The notes beneath the pieces are model-generated. The model made no database searches. It was not told where the DNA came from and saw only the letters and a list, made by a program, of their open reading frames with translations. The translations under genes and the position numbers were made by a program. A stretch of 64,000 nucleotides of DNA from Tetradesmus obliquus (lineage: Eukaryota; Chlorophyta; Chlorophyceae; Sphaeropleales; Scenedesmaceae). This document shows positions 45,683 through 60,909 of this stretch, piece after piece. The DNA lies in assembly GCA_030272155.1 (NCBI GenBank), contig CP126193.1, positions 5,394,001 through 5,458,000 of the forward strand, in the 5' to 3' direction. The stretch's first letter is position 1; the number at the start of each line of letters is the position of its first letter.

Positions 45683-46617
45683 CAGTTGCACTGCTGCTGG
45701 CATGCCCACAAAGCCCCAGCCATGCTGGCGGCACCGTGTTCCCCAGCAGCAGCATTAAGATCATCTTCCAGACACCTCTCTCACGGCAATGTGCTGTGTT
45801 TCAGCAAAACCCCAGCCGCTCCACAAACACCACAATGATTGGAGCTGCCGTACTTGAACCGCTGCTGACATCCCCACAAAACCCCAGCTCAAACAGGAGG
45901 TGCCAGAATCACTGTGTTCCCCACCGTCTGCCATGACACGATCTTACAGATGCCTCCCACTCAACAACCAGAGTCCACCCAGCTGAAAAGCAGCCGCTCC
46001 ACAAACACCAGCAGAAGGATTGGAGTTGCTGCACTGGCGTTGCTCCTGACATCCACACAAAACCCCAGCCATGCGGGTAGCACCGTGTTCCCCAGCAGCA
46101 GCATCAAAACCATCTTTCAGATGCCTTTCTCACAGCAATGTAATGTGGTTCAGCAAATACCCAGCCGCTCCACAAACACCAGCAGAACGATTGGAGTTGC
46201 CGCACTTGAACTGCTGCTGACCACCCCACAAAACCCCAGCTCAAACAGGCTGTGCCAGCATCACTGTGTTCCCCACCGTCTGCCGTCACACAATCTTACA
46301 GATGCCTCCCACTCAACAAGCAGAGTCCATCCAGCTGAACAGCAGCCGCTCCACAAACACCAGCAGAAGGATTGGAGGTGCTGCACTGGCGCTGCTCCTG
46401 ACATCCACACAAAACCCCAGCCATGCGGGTAGCACCGTGTTCCCCAGCAGCAGCATCAAAATCATCTTTCAGATGCCTTTCTCACAGCAATGTAATGTGG
46501 TTCAGCAAATACCCAGACGCTCCACAAACACCAGCAGAACGATTGGAGTTGCCGCACTTGAACTGCTGCTGACCACCCCACAAAACCCCGGCTCAAACAG
46601 GCAGTGCCAGCATCAGT

Positions 46618-48745
46618 GTGTTCCCCACCGTCTGCCGTCACACAATCTTACAGATGCCTCCCACTCAACAAGCAGAGTCCACCCAGCTGAACAGCAGCCG
46701 CTCCACGAACAGCATTGAAACGTTCTTTGCTGACGCACTTGCGCTGCTGTTGAACTCACGCAAAACCCCAGCTCAAACAGGCTGTGCCAGCATCACTGTG
46801 TTCCCCACCGTCTGCCGTCACACGATCTTATAGATGCCTCCCACACAGCAATTAAGGTCCACCCAGCTGAACAGCAGCCGCTCCACAAACACCAGCAGAA
46901 GGATTGGAGGTGCTGCACTGGCGCTGCTCCTGACATCCACACAAAACCCCAGCCATGCTGGTAGCACCGTGTTCCCCAGCAGCAGCATCAAAATCATCTT
47001 TCAGATGCCTTTCTCACAGCAATGTAATGTGGTTCAGCAAATACCCAGCCGCTCCACAAACACCAGCAGAACGATTGGAGTTGCCGCACTTGAACTGCTG
47101 CTGACCACCCCACAAAACCCCGGCTCAAACAGGCAGTGCCAGCATCAGTGTGTTCCCCACCGTCTGCCGTCACACAATCTTACAGATGCCTCCCACTCAA
47201 CAAGCAGAGTCCACCCAGCTGAACAGCAGCCGCTCCACGAACAGCATTGAAACGTTCTTTGCTGACGCACTTGCGCTGCTGTTGAACTCACGCAAAACCC
47301 CAGCTCAAACAGGCTGTGCCAGCATCACTGTGTTCCCCACCGTCTGCCGTCACACGATCTTATAGATGCCTCCCACACAGCAATTAAGGTCCACCCAGCT
47401 GAACAGCAGCCGCTCCACAAACACCAGCAGAAGGATTGGAGGTGCTGCACTGGCGCTGCTCCTGACATCCACACAAAACCCCAGCCATGCTGGTAGCACC
47501 GTGTTCCCCAGCAGCAGCATCAAAATCATCTTTCAGATGCCTTTCTCACAGCAATGTAATGTGGTTCAGCAAATACCCAGCCGCTCCACAAACACCAGCA
47601 GAATGATTGGAGTTGCCGCACTTGAACTGCTGCTGACCACCCCACAAAACCCCGGCTCAAACAGGCAGTGCCAGCATCAGTGTGTTCCCCACCGTCTGCC
47701 GTCACACAATCTTACAGATGCCTCCCACTCAACAAGCAGAGTCCACCCAGCTGAACAGCAGTCGCTCCACGAACAGCATTGAAACGTTCTTTGCTGACGC
47801 ACTTGCGCTGCTGTTGAACTCACGCAAAACCCCAGCTCAAACAGGCTGTGCCAGCATCACTGTGTTCCCCACCGTCTGCCGTCACACGATCTTATAGATG
47901 CCTCCCACACAGCAATTAAGGTCCACCCAGCTGAACAGCAGCCGCTCCACAAACACCAGCAGAAGGATTGGAGGTGCTGCACTGGCGCTGCTCCTGACAT
48001 CCACACAAAACCCCAGCCATGCTGGTAGCACCGTGTTCCCCAGCAGCAGCATCAAAATCATCTTTCAGATGCCTTTCTCACAGCAATGTAATGTGGTTCA
48101 GCAAATACCCAGCCGCTCCACAAACACCAGCAGAACGATTGGAGTTGCCGCACTTGAACTGCTGCTGACCACCCCACAAAACCCCGGCTCAAACAGGCAG
48201 TGCCAGCATCACTGTGTTCCCCACCGTCTGCCGTCACACAATCTTACAGATGCCTCCCACTCAACAAGCAGAGTCCACCCAGCTGAACAGCAGCCGCTCC
48301 ACGAACAGCATTGAAACGTTCTTTGCTGACGCACTTGCGCTGCTGTTGAACTCACGCAAAACCCCAGCTCAAACATGCTGTGCCAGCATCACTGTGTTCC
48401 CCACCGTCTGCCGTCACACGATCTTATAGATGCCTCCCACACAGCAATTAAGGTCCACCCAGCTGAACAGCAGCCGCTCCACAAACACCAGCAGAAGGAT
48501 TGGAGGTGCTGCACTGGCGCTGCTCCTGACATCCACACAAAACCCCAGCCATGCTGGTAGCACCGTGTTTCCCAGCAGCAGCATCAAAATCATCCTTTAG
48601 ATGCCTTTCTCACAGCAATGTAATGTGGTTCAGCAAATACCCAGCCGCTCCACAAACACCAGCAGAACGATTGGAGTTGCCGCACTTGAACTGCTGCTGA
48701 CCACCCCACAAAAACCCCAGCTCAAACAGGCTGTGCCAGCATCAC
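46618..48745. repeat. 532-bp trimer zone of the satellite
   Basis: Near-identical units start at 46618, 47150, 47682 and 48214 (spacing 532 bp = 171+181+180), each with one C-type monomer carrying CGAACAGCATTGAAACG. Confidence 0.95.
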
Positions 48746-51430
48746 TGTAATCCCCACCGTCTGCCGTCACACGATCTTATAGATGCCTCCCACACAGCAA
48801 TTAAGGTCCACCCAGCTGAACAGCAGCCGCTCCACAAACACCAGCAGAAGGATTGGAGGTGCTGCACTGGCGCTGCTCCTGACATCCACACAAAACCCCA
48901 GCCATGCGGGTAGCACCGTGTTCCCCAGCTGCAGCATCAAAATCATCTTTCAGATGCCTTTCTCACAGCAATGTAATGTGGTTCAGCAAATACCCAGCCG
49001 CTCCACAAACACCAGCAGAACGATTGGAGTTGCCGCACTTGAACTGCTGCTGACCACCCCACAAAACCCCAGCTCAAACAGGGTGTGCCAGCATCACTGT
49101 GTTCCCCACCGTCTGCCGTCACACAATCTTACAGATGCCTCCCACTCAACAAGCAGAGTCCACCCAGCTGAACAGCAGCCGCTCCACAAACACCAGCAGA
49201 AGGATTGGAGGTGCTGCACTGGCGCTGCTCCTGACATCCACACAAAACCCCAGCCATGCGGGTAGCACCGTGTTCCCCAGCAGCAGCATCAAAATCATCT
49301 TTCAGATGCCTTTCTCACAGCAATGTAATGTGGTTCAGCAAATACCCAGCCGCTCCACAAACACCAGCAGAACGATTGGAGTTGCCGCACTTGTACTGCT
49401 GCTGACCACCCCACAAAACCCCAGCTCAAACAGGCTGTGCCAGCATCACTGTGTTCCCCACCGTCTGCCGTCACACAATCTTACAGATGCCTCCCACTCA
49501 ACAAGCAGAGTCCACCCAGCTGAACAGCAGCCGCTCCACAAACACCAGCAGAAGGATTGGAGGTGCTGCACTGGCGCTGCTCCTGACATCCACACAAAAC
49601 CCCAGCCATGCGGGTAGCACCGTGTTCCCCAGCAGCAGCATCAAAATCATCTTTCAGATGCCTTTCTCACAGCAATGTAATGTGGTTCAGCAAATACCCA
49701 GCCGCTCCACAAACACCAGCAGAACGATTGGAGTTGCCGCACTTGAACTGCTGCTGACCACCCCACAAAACCCCAGCTCAAACAGGCTGTGCCAGCATCA
49801 CTGTGTTCCCCACCGTCTGCTGTGACACGATCTTACAGATGCCTCCCATTCAACAACCCGAGTCCACCCAGCTGAACAGCAGCCGCTCCACAAACACCAG
49901 CAGAAGGATTGGAGGTGCTGCACTGGCGCTGCTCCTGACATCCACACAAAACCCCAGCCATGCTGGTAGCACCGTGTTTCCCAGCAGCAGCATCAAAATC
50001 ATCCTTTAGATGCCTTTCTCACAGCAATGTAATGTGGTTCAGCAAATACCCAGCCGCTCCACAAACACCAGCAGAACGATTGGAGTTGCCGCACTTGAAC
50101 TGCTGCTGACCACCCCACAAAAACCCCAGCTCAAACAGGCTGTGCCAGCATCACTGTAATCCCCACCGTCTGCCGTCACACGATCTTATAGATGCCTCCC
50201 ACACAGCAATTAAGGTCCACCCAGCTGAACAGCAGCCGCTCCACAAACACCAGCAGAAGGATTGGAGGTGCTGCACTGGCGCTGCTCCTGACATCCACAC
50301 AAAACCCCAGCCATGCGGGTAGCACCGTGTTCCCCAGCTGCAGCATCAAAATCATCTTTCAGATGCCTTTCTCACAGCAATGTAATGTGGTTCAGCAAAT
50401 ACCCAGCCGCTCCACAAACACCAGCAGAACGATTGGAGTTGCCGCACTTGAACTGCTGCTGACCACCCCACAAAACCCCAGCTCAAACAGGGTGTGCCAG
50501 CATCACTGTGTTCCCCACCGTCTGCCGTCACACAATCTTACAGATGCCTCCCACTCAACAAGCAGAGTCCACCCAGCTGAACAGCAGCCGCTCCACAAAC
50601 ACCAGCAGAAGGATTGGAGGTGCTGCACTGGCGCTGCTCCTGACATCCACACAAAACCCCAGCCATGCGGGTAGCACCGTGTTCCCCAGCAGCAGCATCA
50701 AAATCATCTTTCAGATGCCTTTCTCACAGCAATGTAATGTGGTTCAGCAAATACCCAGCCGCTCCACAAACACCAGCAGAACGATTGGAGTTGCCGCACT
50801 TGTACTGCTGCTGACCACCCCACAAAACCCCAGCTCAAACAGGCTGTGCCAGCATCACTGTGTTCCCCACCGTCTGCCGTCACACAATCTTACAGATGCC
50901 TCCCACTCAACAAGCAGAGTCCACCCAGCTGAACAGCAGCCGCTCCACAAACACCAGCAGAAGGATTGGAGGTGCTGCACTGGCGCTGCTCCTGACATCC
51001 ACACAAAACCCCAGCCATGCGGGTAGCACCGTGTTCCCCAGCAGCAGCATCAAAATCATCTTTCAGATGCCTTTCTCACAGCAATGTAATGTGGTTCAGC
51101 AAATACCCAGCCGCTCCACAAACACCAGCAGAACGATTGGAGTTGCCGCACTTGAACTGCTGCTGACCACCCCACAAAACCCCAGCTCAAACAGGCTGTG
51201 CCAGCATCACTGTGTTCCCCACCGTCTGCTGTGACACGATCTTACAGATGCCTCCCATTCAACAACCCGAGTCCACCCAGCTGAACAGCAGCCGCTCCAC
51301 AAACACCAGCAGAAGGATTGGAGGTGCTGCACTGGCGCTGCTCCTGACATCCACACAAAACCCCAGCCATGCGGGTAGCACCGTGTTCCCCAGCAGCAGC
51401 ATCAAAATCATCTTTCAGATGCCTTTCTAA
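48600..51430. repeat. Approximately 1,409-bp block duplication within the satellite
   Basis: The block at about 48,600-50,008 is repeated at about 50,009-51,417 with the same rare variants: CACAAAAACCCCAG with an extra A, CCCAGCTGCAGCATC, and CTTGTACTGCTG. This is four 352-bp units plus 1 bp. Confidence 0.92.
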
Positions 51431-54400
51431 CAGCAATGTAATGTGGTTCAGCAAATACCCAGCCGCTCCACAAACACCAGCAGAACGATTGGAGTTGCCG
51501 CACTTGAACTGCTGCTGACCACCCCACAAAACCCCAGCTCAAACAGGCTGTGCCAGCATCACTGTGTTCCCCACCGTCTGCCGTCACACAATCTTACAGA
51601 TGCCTCCCACTCAACAACCAGAGTCCACCCAGCTGAACAGCAGCCGCTCCACAAACACCAGCAGAAGGATTGGAGGTGCTGCACCGGCGCTGCTCCTGAC
51701 ATCCACACAAAACCCCAGCCATGCTGCTAGCACCGTGTTCCCCAGCAGCAGCATCAAAATCATCTTCCAGATGCCTTTCTCACAGCAATGTAATGTGGTT
51801 CAGCAAATACCCAGCCGCTCCACAAACACCAGCAGAACGATTGGAGTTGCCGCACTTGAACTGCTGCTGACCACCCCACAAAACCCCAGCTCAAACAGGC
51901 TGTGCCAGCATCACTGTGTTCCCCACCGTCTGCCGTCACACAATCTTACAGATGCCTCCCACTCAACAACCAGAGTCCACCCAGCTGAACAGCAGCCGCT
52001 CCACAAACACCAGCAGAAGGATTGGAGGTGCTGCACTGGCGCTGCTCCTGACATCCACACAAAACCCCAGCCATGCGGGTAGCACCGTGTTCCCCAGCAG
52101 CAGCATCAAAATCATCTTCCAGATGCCTTTCTCACAGCAATGTAATGTGGTTCAGCAACTACCCAGCCGCTCCACAAACACCAACAGAACGATTGGAGTT
52201 GCCGCACTTGAACTGCTGCTGACCACCCCACAAACCCCCAACTCAAACAGGCTGTGCCAGCATCACTGTGTTCCCCACCGTCTGCCGTGACACGATCTTA
52301 CAGATGCCTCCCACTCAACAACCAGATTCCACCCAGCTGAACGGCAGCCGCTCCACAAACACCAGCAGAAGGATTGGAGGTGTTGCACTGGCGCTGCTCC
52401 TGACATCCACACAAAACCCCAGCCATGCGGGTAGCACCGTGTTCCCCAGCAGCAGCATCAAAATCATCTTTCAGATGCCTTTCTCACAGCATTGTAATGT
52501 GGTTCAGCAAATACCCAGCCGCTCCACAAACACCAACAGAACGATTGGAGTTGCCGCACTTGAACTGCTGCTGACCACCCCACAAAACCCCAGCTCAAAC
52601 AGGTTGTGCCAGCATCACTGTGTTCCCCACCGTCTGCCGTCACACAATCTTACAGATGCCTCCCATTCAACAAGCAGAGTCCACCCAGCTGAACAGCAGC
52701 CGCTCCACAAACACCAGCAGAAGGATTGGAGGTGCTGCACTGGCGCTGCTCCTGACATCCACACAAAACCCCAGCCATGCGGGTAGCACCGTGTTCCCCA
52801 GCAGCAGCATCAAAATCATCTTTCAGATGCCTTTCTCACAGCAATGTAATGTGGTTCAGCAAATACCAAGCCGCTCCACAAACACCAACAGAACGATTGG
52901 AGTTGCCGCACTTGAACTGCTGCTGACCACCCCACAAACCCCCAGCTCAAACAGGCTGTGCCAGCATCACTGTGTTCCCCACCGTCTGCCGTGACACGAT
53001 CTTACAGATACCTCCCACACAGCAATTAAGGTCCACCCAGCTGAACAGCAGCCGCTCCACGAACACCAGCAGAAGAATTGGAGGTGCTGCACTGGCGCTG
53101 CTCCTGACATCCACACAAAACCCCAGCGATGCTGGTAGCACCGTGTTCCCAAGCAGCAGCATCAAAATCATCTTCCAGATGCCTTTCTCACAGCGAAGTA
53201 ATGTGGTTCAGCAAATACCCAGCCGCTCCACAAACACCAGCAGAACGATTGGAGTTGCCGCACTTAAACTGCTGCTGACCACCCCACAAAACCCCAGCTC
53301 AAACAGGCTGTGCCAGCATCACTGTGTTCCCCACCGTCTGCCGTGACACGATCTTATAGATGCCTCCCACACAGCAATTAAGGTCCACCCAGCTGAACAG
53401 TAGCCGCTCCACGAACACCAGCAGAAGGATTGGAGGTGCTGCACTGGCGCTGCTCCTGACATCCCCACAAAACCCCAGCCATGCTGGTAGCACCGTGTTC
53501 CCCAGCAGCAGCATCAAAATCATCTTCCAGATGCCTTTCTGACAGCAATGTAATGTGGTTCAGCAAATACCCAGCCGCTCCACAAACACCAGCAGAACGA
53601 TTGGAGTTGCCGCACTTGAACTGCTGCTGACCACCCCACAAAACCCCAGCTCAAACAGGCTGTGCCAGCATCACTGTGTTCCCCACCGTCTGCCGTGACA
53701 CGATCTTACAGATGCCTCCCACTCAACAACCAGAGTCCACTCAGCTGAAAAGCAGCCGCTCCACAAACACCAGGAGAAGGATTGGAGGTGTTGCACTGGC
53801 GCTGCTCCTGACATCCTCACAAAAACCCCGCCATGCTGGTAGCACCGTGTTCCCAAGCAGCAGCATCAAAATCATCTTCCAGATGCCTTTCTCACAGCGA
53901 AGTAATATGGTTCAGCAAATACCCAGACGCTCCACAAACACCAGCAGAACGATTGGAGTTGCCGCACTTGAACTGCTGCTGACCACCCCACAAAACCCCA
54001 GCTCAAACAGGCTGTGCCAGCATCACTGTGTTTTCCACCGTCTGCCGTGACACGATCTTACAGATAACTCCCACTCAACAACCAGAGTCCACCCAGCTGA
54101 ACAACAGCCGCTCCACGAACAACATTAAAACGTTCTTTGCTGACGCACTTGCGCTGCTGTTGAACTCACGCAAAACCCCAGCTCAAACAGGCTGTGCCAG
54201 CATCCCTGTGTTCCCCACCGTCTGCCGTCACATGATCTTATAGATGCCTCCCACACATCAATTAAGGTCCACCCAGCTGAACAGCAGCCGCTCCACAAAC
54301 ACCAGGGGAAGGATTGGTGGTGCTGCACTGGCGCTGCTCCTGACATCCACACAAAACCCCAGCCATGCTGCTAGCACCGTGTTCCCAAGCAGCAGAATCA

Positions 54401-57400
54401 AAATCATCTTCCAGATGCCTTTCTCACAGCAATGTAATGTGGTTCAGCAAATACCCAGCCGCTCCACAAACACCAGCAGAACGATTGGAGTTGCCGCACT
54501 TGAACTGCTGCTGACCACCACACAAAACCCCAGCTCAAACAGGCTGTGCCAGCATCACTGTGTTCCCCACCGTCTGCCGTGACACGATCTTATAGATGCC
54601 TCCCACACAGCAATTAAGGTCCACCCAGCTGAACAGTAGCCGCTCCACAAACACCAGCAGAAGGATTGGAGGTGCTGCACTGGCGCTGCTCCTGACATCC
54701 CCACAAAACCCCAGCCATGCTGGTAGCACCGTGTTCCCCAGCAGCAGCATCAAAATCTTCTTTCAGATGCCTTTCTCACAGCGAAGTAATGTGGTTCAGC
54801 AAATACCCAGACGCTCCACAAACACCAGCAGAACGATTGGAGTTGCCGCACTTGAACTGCTGCTGACCACCCCACAAAACCCCAGCTCAAACAGGCTGTG
54901 CCAGCATCACTGTGTTCCCCACCGTCTGCCGTGACACGATCTTACAGATAACTGCCACTCAACAACCAGAGTCCACCCAGCTGAACAACAGCCGCTCCAC
55001 GAACAACATTAAAACGTTCTTTGCTGACGCACTTGCGCTGCTGTTGAACTCACGCAAAACCCCAGCTCAAACAGGCTGTGCCAGCATCACTGTGTTCCCC
55101 ACCGTCTGCCGTCACACGATCTTATAGATGCCTCCCACACATCAATTAAGGTCCACCCAGCTGAACAGCAGCCGCTCCACAAACACCAGGGGAAGGATTG
55201 GTGGTGCTGCACGAGCGCTGCTCCTGACATCCACACAAAACCCCAGCCATGCTGCTAGCACCGTGATCCCCAGCAGCAGCATCAAAATCTTCTTTCAGAT
55301 GCCTTTCTCACAGCAATGTAATGTGGTTCAGCAAATACACAGCCGCTCCACAAACACCAGCAGAACGATTGGAGTTGCCGCACTTGAACTGCTGCTGACC
55401 ACCCCACAAAACCCCAGCTCAAACAGGTTGTGCCAGCATCACTGTGTTCCCCACCGTCTGCCGTGACACGATCTTACAGATGCCTCCCACTCAACAAGCA
55501 GAGTCCACCCAGCTGAACAGCAGCCGCTCCACAAACACCAGCAGAAGGATTGGAGGTGCTGCACTGGCGCTGTTCCTGACATCCACACAAAACCCCCGCC
55601 ATGCTGGTAGCACCGTGTTCCCAAGCAGCAGCATCAAAATCATCTTCCAGATGCCTTTCTCACAGCGAAGTAATGTGGTTCAGCAAATACCCAGACGCTC
55701 CACAAACACCAGCAGAACGATTGGAGTTGCCGCACTTGAACTGCTGCTGACCACCCCACAAAACCCCAGCTCAAACATGCTGTGCCAGCATCAGTGTGTT
55801 CCCCACCGTCTGCCGTGACACGATCTTACAGATGCCTCCCACTCAACAACCAGAGTCCACTCAGCTGAAAAGCAGGCGCTCCACAAACACCAGGAGAAGG
55901 ATTGGAGGTGTTGCACTGGCGCTGCTCCTGACATCCTCACAAAAACCCCGCCATGCTGGTAGCACCGTGTTCCCAAGCAGCAGCATCAAAATCATCTTCC
56001 AGATGCCTTTCTGACAGCAATGTAATGTGGTTCAGCAAATACCCAGCCGCTCCACAAACACCAGCAGAACGATTAGAGTTGCCGCACTTAAACTGCTGCT
56101 GACCACCCCACAAAACCCCAGCTCAAACAGGCTGTGCCAGCATCACTGTGTTCCCCACCGTCTGCCGTGACACGATCTTATAGATGCCTCCCACACAGCA
56201 ATTAAGGTCCACCCAGCTGAACAGTAGCCGCTCCACAAACACCAGCAGAAGGATTGGAGGTGCTGCACTGGCGCTGCTCCTGACATCCCCACAAAACCCC
56301 AGCCATGCTGGTAGCACCGTGTTCCCCAGCAGCAGCATCAAAATCATCTTCCAGATGCCTTTCTGACAGCAATGTAATGTGGTTCAGCAAATACCCAGCC
56401 GCTCCACAAACACCAGCAGAACGATTGGAGTTGCCGCACTTGAACTGCTGCTGACCACCCCACAAAACCCCAGTTCAAACAGGCTGTGCCAGCATCACTG
56501 TGTTCCCCACCGTCTGCCGTGACACGATCTTACAGATGCCTCCCACTCAACAACCAGAGTCCACTCAGCTGAAAAGCAGCCGCTCCACAAACACCAGGAG
56601 AAGGATTGGAGGTGTTGCACTGGCGCTGCTCCTGACATCCTCACAAAAACCCCGCCATGCTGGTAGCACCGTGTTCCCAAGCAGCAGCATCAAAATCATC
56701 TTCCAGATGCCTTTCTCACAGCGAAGTAATGTGGTTCAGCAAATACCCAGACGCTCCACAAACACCAGCAGAACGATTGGAGTTGCCGCACTTGAACTGC
56801 TGCTGACCACCCCACAAAACCCCAGCTCAAACAGGCTGTGCCAGCATCACTGTGTTCCCCACCGTCTGCCGTGACACGATCTTACAGATGCCTCCCACTC
56901 AACAACCAGAGTCCACTCAGCTGAAAAGCAGCCGCTCCACAAACACCAGGAGAAGGATTGGAGGTGTTACACTGGCGCTGCTCCTGACATCCTCACAAAA
57001 ACCCCGCCATGCTGGTAGCACCGTGTTCCCAAGCAGCAGCATCAAAATCATCTTCCAGATGCCTTTCTCACAGCGAAGTAATGTGGTTCAGCAAATACCC
57101 AGACGCTCCACAAACACCAACAGAACGATTGGAGTTGCCGCACTTGAACTGCTGCTGACCACCCCACAAAACCCCCAGCTCAAACAGGCTGTGCCAGCAT
57201 CACTGTGTTCCCCACCGTCTGCCGTGACACGATCTTACAGATACCTCCCACTCAACAACCAGAGTCCACCCAGCTGAACAACAGCCGCTCAATGAACAGC
57301 ATTAAAACGTTCTTTGCTGACGCACTTGCGCTGCTGTTGAACTCACGCAAAACCCCAGCTCAAACATGCTGTGCCAGCATCACTGTGATCCCCACCGTCT

Positions 57401-60400
57401 GCCGTCACACGATCTTATAGATGCCTCCCACACAGTAATTAAGGTCCACCCAGCAGAACAGCAGCCGCTCCACAAACACCAGCAGAAGGATTGGAGGTGC
57501 TGCACTGGCGCTGCTCCTGACATCCCCACAAAACCCCAGCCATGCTGGTAGCACTGTGTTCCCCAGCAGCAGCATCAAAATCTTCTTTCAGATGCCTTTC
57601 TCACAGCAATGTAATGTGGTTCAGCAAATACACAGCCGCTCCACAAACACCAGCAGAACGATTGGAGTTGCCGCACTTGAACTGCTGCTGACCACCCCAC
57701 AAAACCCCAGCTCAAACAGGTTGTGCCAGCATCACTGTGTTCCCCACCGTCTGCCGTCACACAATCTTACAGATGCCTCCCACTCAACAAGCAGAGTCCA
57801 CCCAGCTGAACAGCAGCCGCTCCACAAACACCAGCAGAAGGATTGGAGGTGCTGCACTGGCGCTGCTCCTGACATCCACACAAAACCCCAGCCATGCGGG
57901 TAGCACCGTGTTCCCCAGCAGCAGCATCAAAATCATCTTCCAGATGCCTTTCTCACAGCAATGTAATGTGGTTCAGCAAATACCCAGCCGCTCCACAAAC
58001 ACCAACAGAACGATTGGAGTTGCCGCACTTGAACTGCTGCTGACCACCCCACAAAACCCCAGCTCAAACAGGCTGTGCCAGCATCACTGTGTTCCCCACC
58101 GTCTGCCGTGACACGATCTTACAGATGCCTCCCACTCAACAACCAGAGTCCACTCAGCTGAAAAGCAGGCGCTCCACAAACACCAGGAGAAGGATTGGAG
58201 GTGTTGCACTGGCGCTGCTCCTGACATCCTCACAAAAACCCCGCCATGCTGGTAGCACCGTGTTCCCAAGCAGCAGCATCAAAATCATCTTCCAGATGCC
58301 TTTCTCACAGCAATGTAATGTGGTTCAGCAAATACCCAGACGCTCCACAAACACCAGCAGAACGATTGGAGTTGCCGCACTTGAACTGCTGCTGACCACC
58401 CCACAAAACCCCAGCTCAAACAGGCTGTGCCAGCATCACTGTGTTTTCCACCGTCTGCCGTGACACGATCTTACAGATAACTCCCACTCAACAACCAGAG
58501 TCCACCCAGCTGAACAACAGCCGCTCCACGAACAACATTAAAACGTTCTTTGCTGACGCACTTGCGCTGCTGTTGAACTCACGCAAAACCCCAGCTCAAA
58601 CAGGCTGTGCCAGCATCACTGTGTTCCCCACCGTCTGCCGTCACACGATCTTATAGATGCCTCCCACTCAACAATTAAGGTCCACCCAGCTGAACAGCAG
58701 CCGCTCCACAAACACCAGGGGAAGGATTGGTGGTGCTGCACTGGCGCTGCTCCTGACATCCACACAAAACCCCAGCCATGCTGCTAGCACCGTGATCCCC
58801 AGCAGCAGCATCAAAATCATCTTCCAGATGCCTTTCTCACAGCAATGTAATGTGGTTCAGCAAATACCCAGCCGCTCCACAAACACCAGCAGAACGATTG
58901 GAGTTGCCGCATTTGAACTGCTGCTGACCACCACACAAAACCCCAGCTCAAACAGGCTGTGCCAGCATCACTGTGTTCCCCACCGTCTGCCGTGACACGA
59001 TCTCACAGATGCCTCCCACTCAACAACCCGAGTCCACCAAGCTGAACAGCAGCCGCTCCACGAACAGCATTACACTGTTCTTTGCTGACGCACTTGCGCT
59101 GCTGTTGAACTCACGCAAAACCCCAGCTCAAACATGCTGTGCCAGCATCACTGTGATCCCCACCGTCTGCCGTCACACGATCTTATAGATGCCTCCCACA
59201 CAGTAATTAAGGTCCACCCAGCAGAACAGCAGCCGCTCAACAAACACCAGCAGAAGGATTGGAGGTGCACTGGCGCTGCTCCTGACATCCCCACAAAACC
59301 CCAGCCATGCTGGTAGCACTGTGTTCCCCAGCAGCAGCATCAAAATCTTCTTTCAGATGCCTTTCTCACAGCGAAGTAATGTGGTTCAGCAAATACCCAG
59401 ACGCTCCACAAACACCAGCAGAACGATTGGAGTTGCCGCACTTGAACTGCTGCTGACCACCCCACAAAACCCCAGCTCAAACAGGCTGTGCCAGCATCAC
59501 TGTGTTCCCCACCGTCTGCCGTGACACGATCTTACAGATGCCTCCCACTCAACAACCAGAGTCCACTCAGCTGAAAAGCAGGCGCTCCACAAACACCAGG
59601 AGAAGGATTGGAGGTGTTGCACTGGCGCTGCTCCTGACATCCTCACAAAAACCCCGCCATGCTGGTAGCACCGTGTTCCCCAGCAGCAGCATCAAAATCA
59701 TCTTCCAGATGCCTTTCTGACAGCAATGTAATGTGGTTCAGCAAATACCCAGCCGCTCCACAAACACCAGCAGAACGATTAGAGTTGCCGCACTTAAACT
59801 GCTGCTGACCACCCCACAAAACCCCAGCTCAAACAGGCTGTGCCAGCATCACTGTGTTCCCCACCGTCTGCCGTGACACGATCTTACAGATGCCTCCCAC
59901 TCAACAACCAGAGTCCACTCAGCTGAAAAGCAGCCGCTCCACAAACACCAGGAGAAGGATTGGAGGTGTTGCACTGGCGCTGCTCCTGACATCCTCACAA
60001 AAACCCCGCCATGCTGGTAGCACCGTGTTCCCAAGCAGCAGCATCAAAATCATCTTCCAGATGCCTTTCTGACAGCAATGTAATGTGGTTCAGCAAATAC
60101 CCAGCCGCTCCACAAACACCAGCAGAACGATTAGAGTTGCCGCACTTAAACTGCTGCTGACCACCCCACAAAACCCCAGCTCAAACAGGCTGTGCCAGCA
60201 TCACTGTGTTCCCCACCGTCTGCCGTGACACGATCTTACAGATGCCTCCCACTCAACAACCAGAGTCCACTCAGCTGAAAAGCAGCCGCTCCACAAACAC
60301 CAGGAGAAGGATTGGAGGTGTTGCACTGGCGCTGCTCCTGACATCCTCACAAAAACCCCGCCATGCTGGTAGCACCGTGTTCCCAAGCAGCAGCATCAAA

Positions 60401-60909
60401 ATCATCTTCCAGATGCCTTTCTGACAGCAATGTAATGTGGTTCAGCAAATACCCAGCCGCTCCACAAACACCAGCAGAACGATTAGAGTTGCCGCACTTA
60501 AACTGCTGCTGACCACCCCACAAAACCCCAGCTCAAACAGGCTGTGCCAGCATCACTGTGTTCCCCACCGTCTGCCGTGACACGATCTTATAGATGCCTC
60601 CCACACAGCAATTAAGGTCCACCCAGCTGAACAGTAGCCGCTCCACAAACACCAGCAGAAGGATTGGAGGTGCTGCACTGGCGCTGCTCCTGACATCCCC
60701 ACAAAACCCCAGCCATGCTGGTAGCACCGTGTTCCCCAGCAGCAGCATCAAAATCATCTTCCAGATGCCTTTCTGACAGCAATGTAATGTGGTTCAGCAA
60801 ATACCCAGCAGCTCCACAAACACCAGCAGAACGATTGGAGTTGCCGCACTTGAACTGCTGCTGACCACCCCACAAAACCCCAGCTCAAACAGGCTGTGCC
60901 AGCATCACT

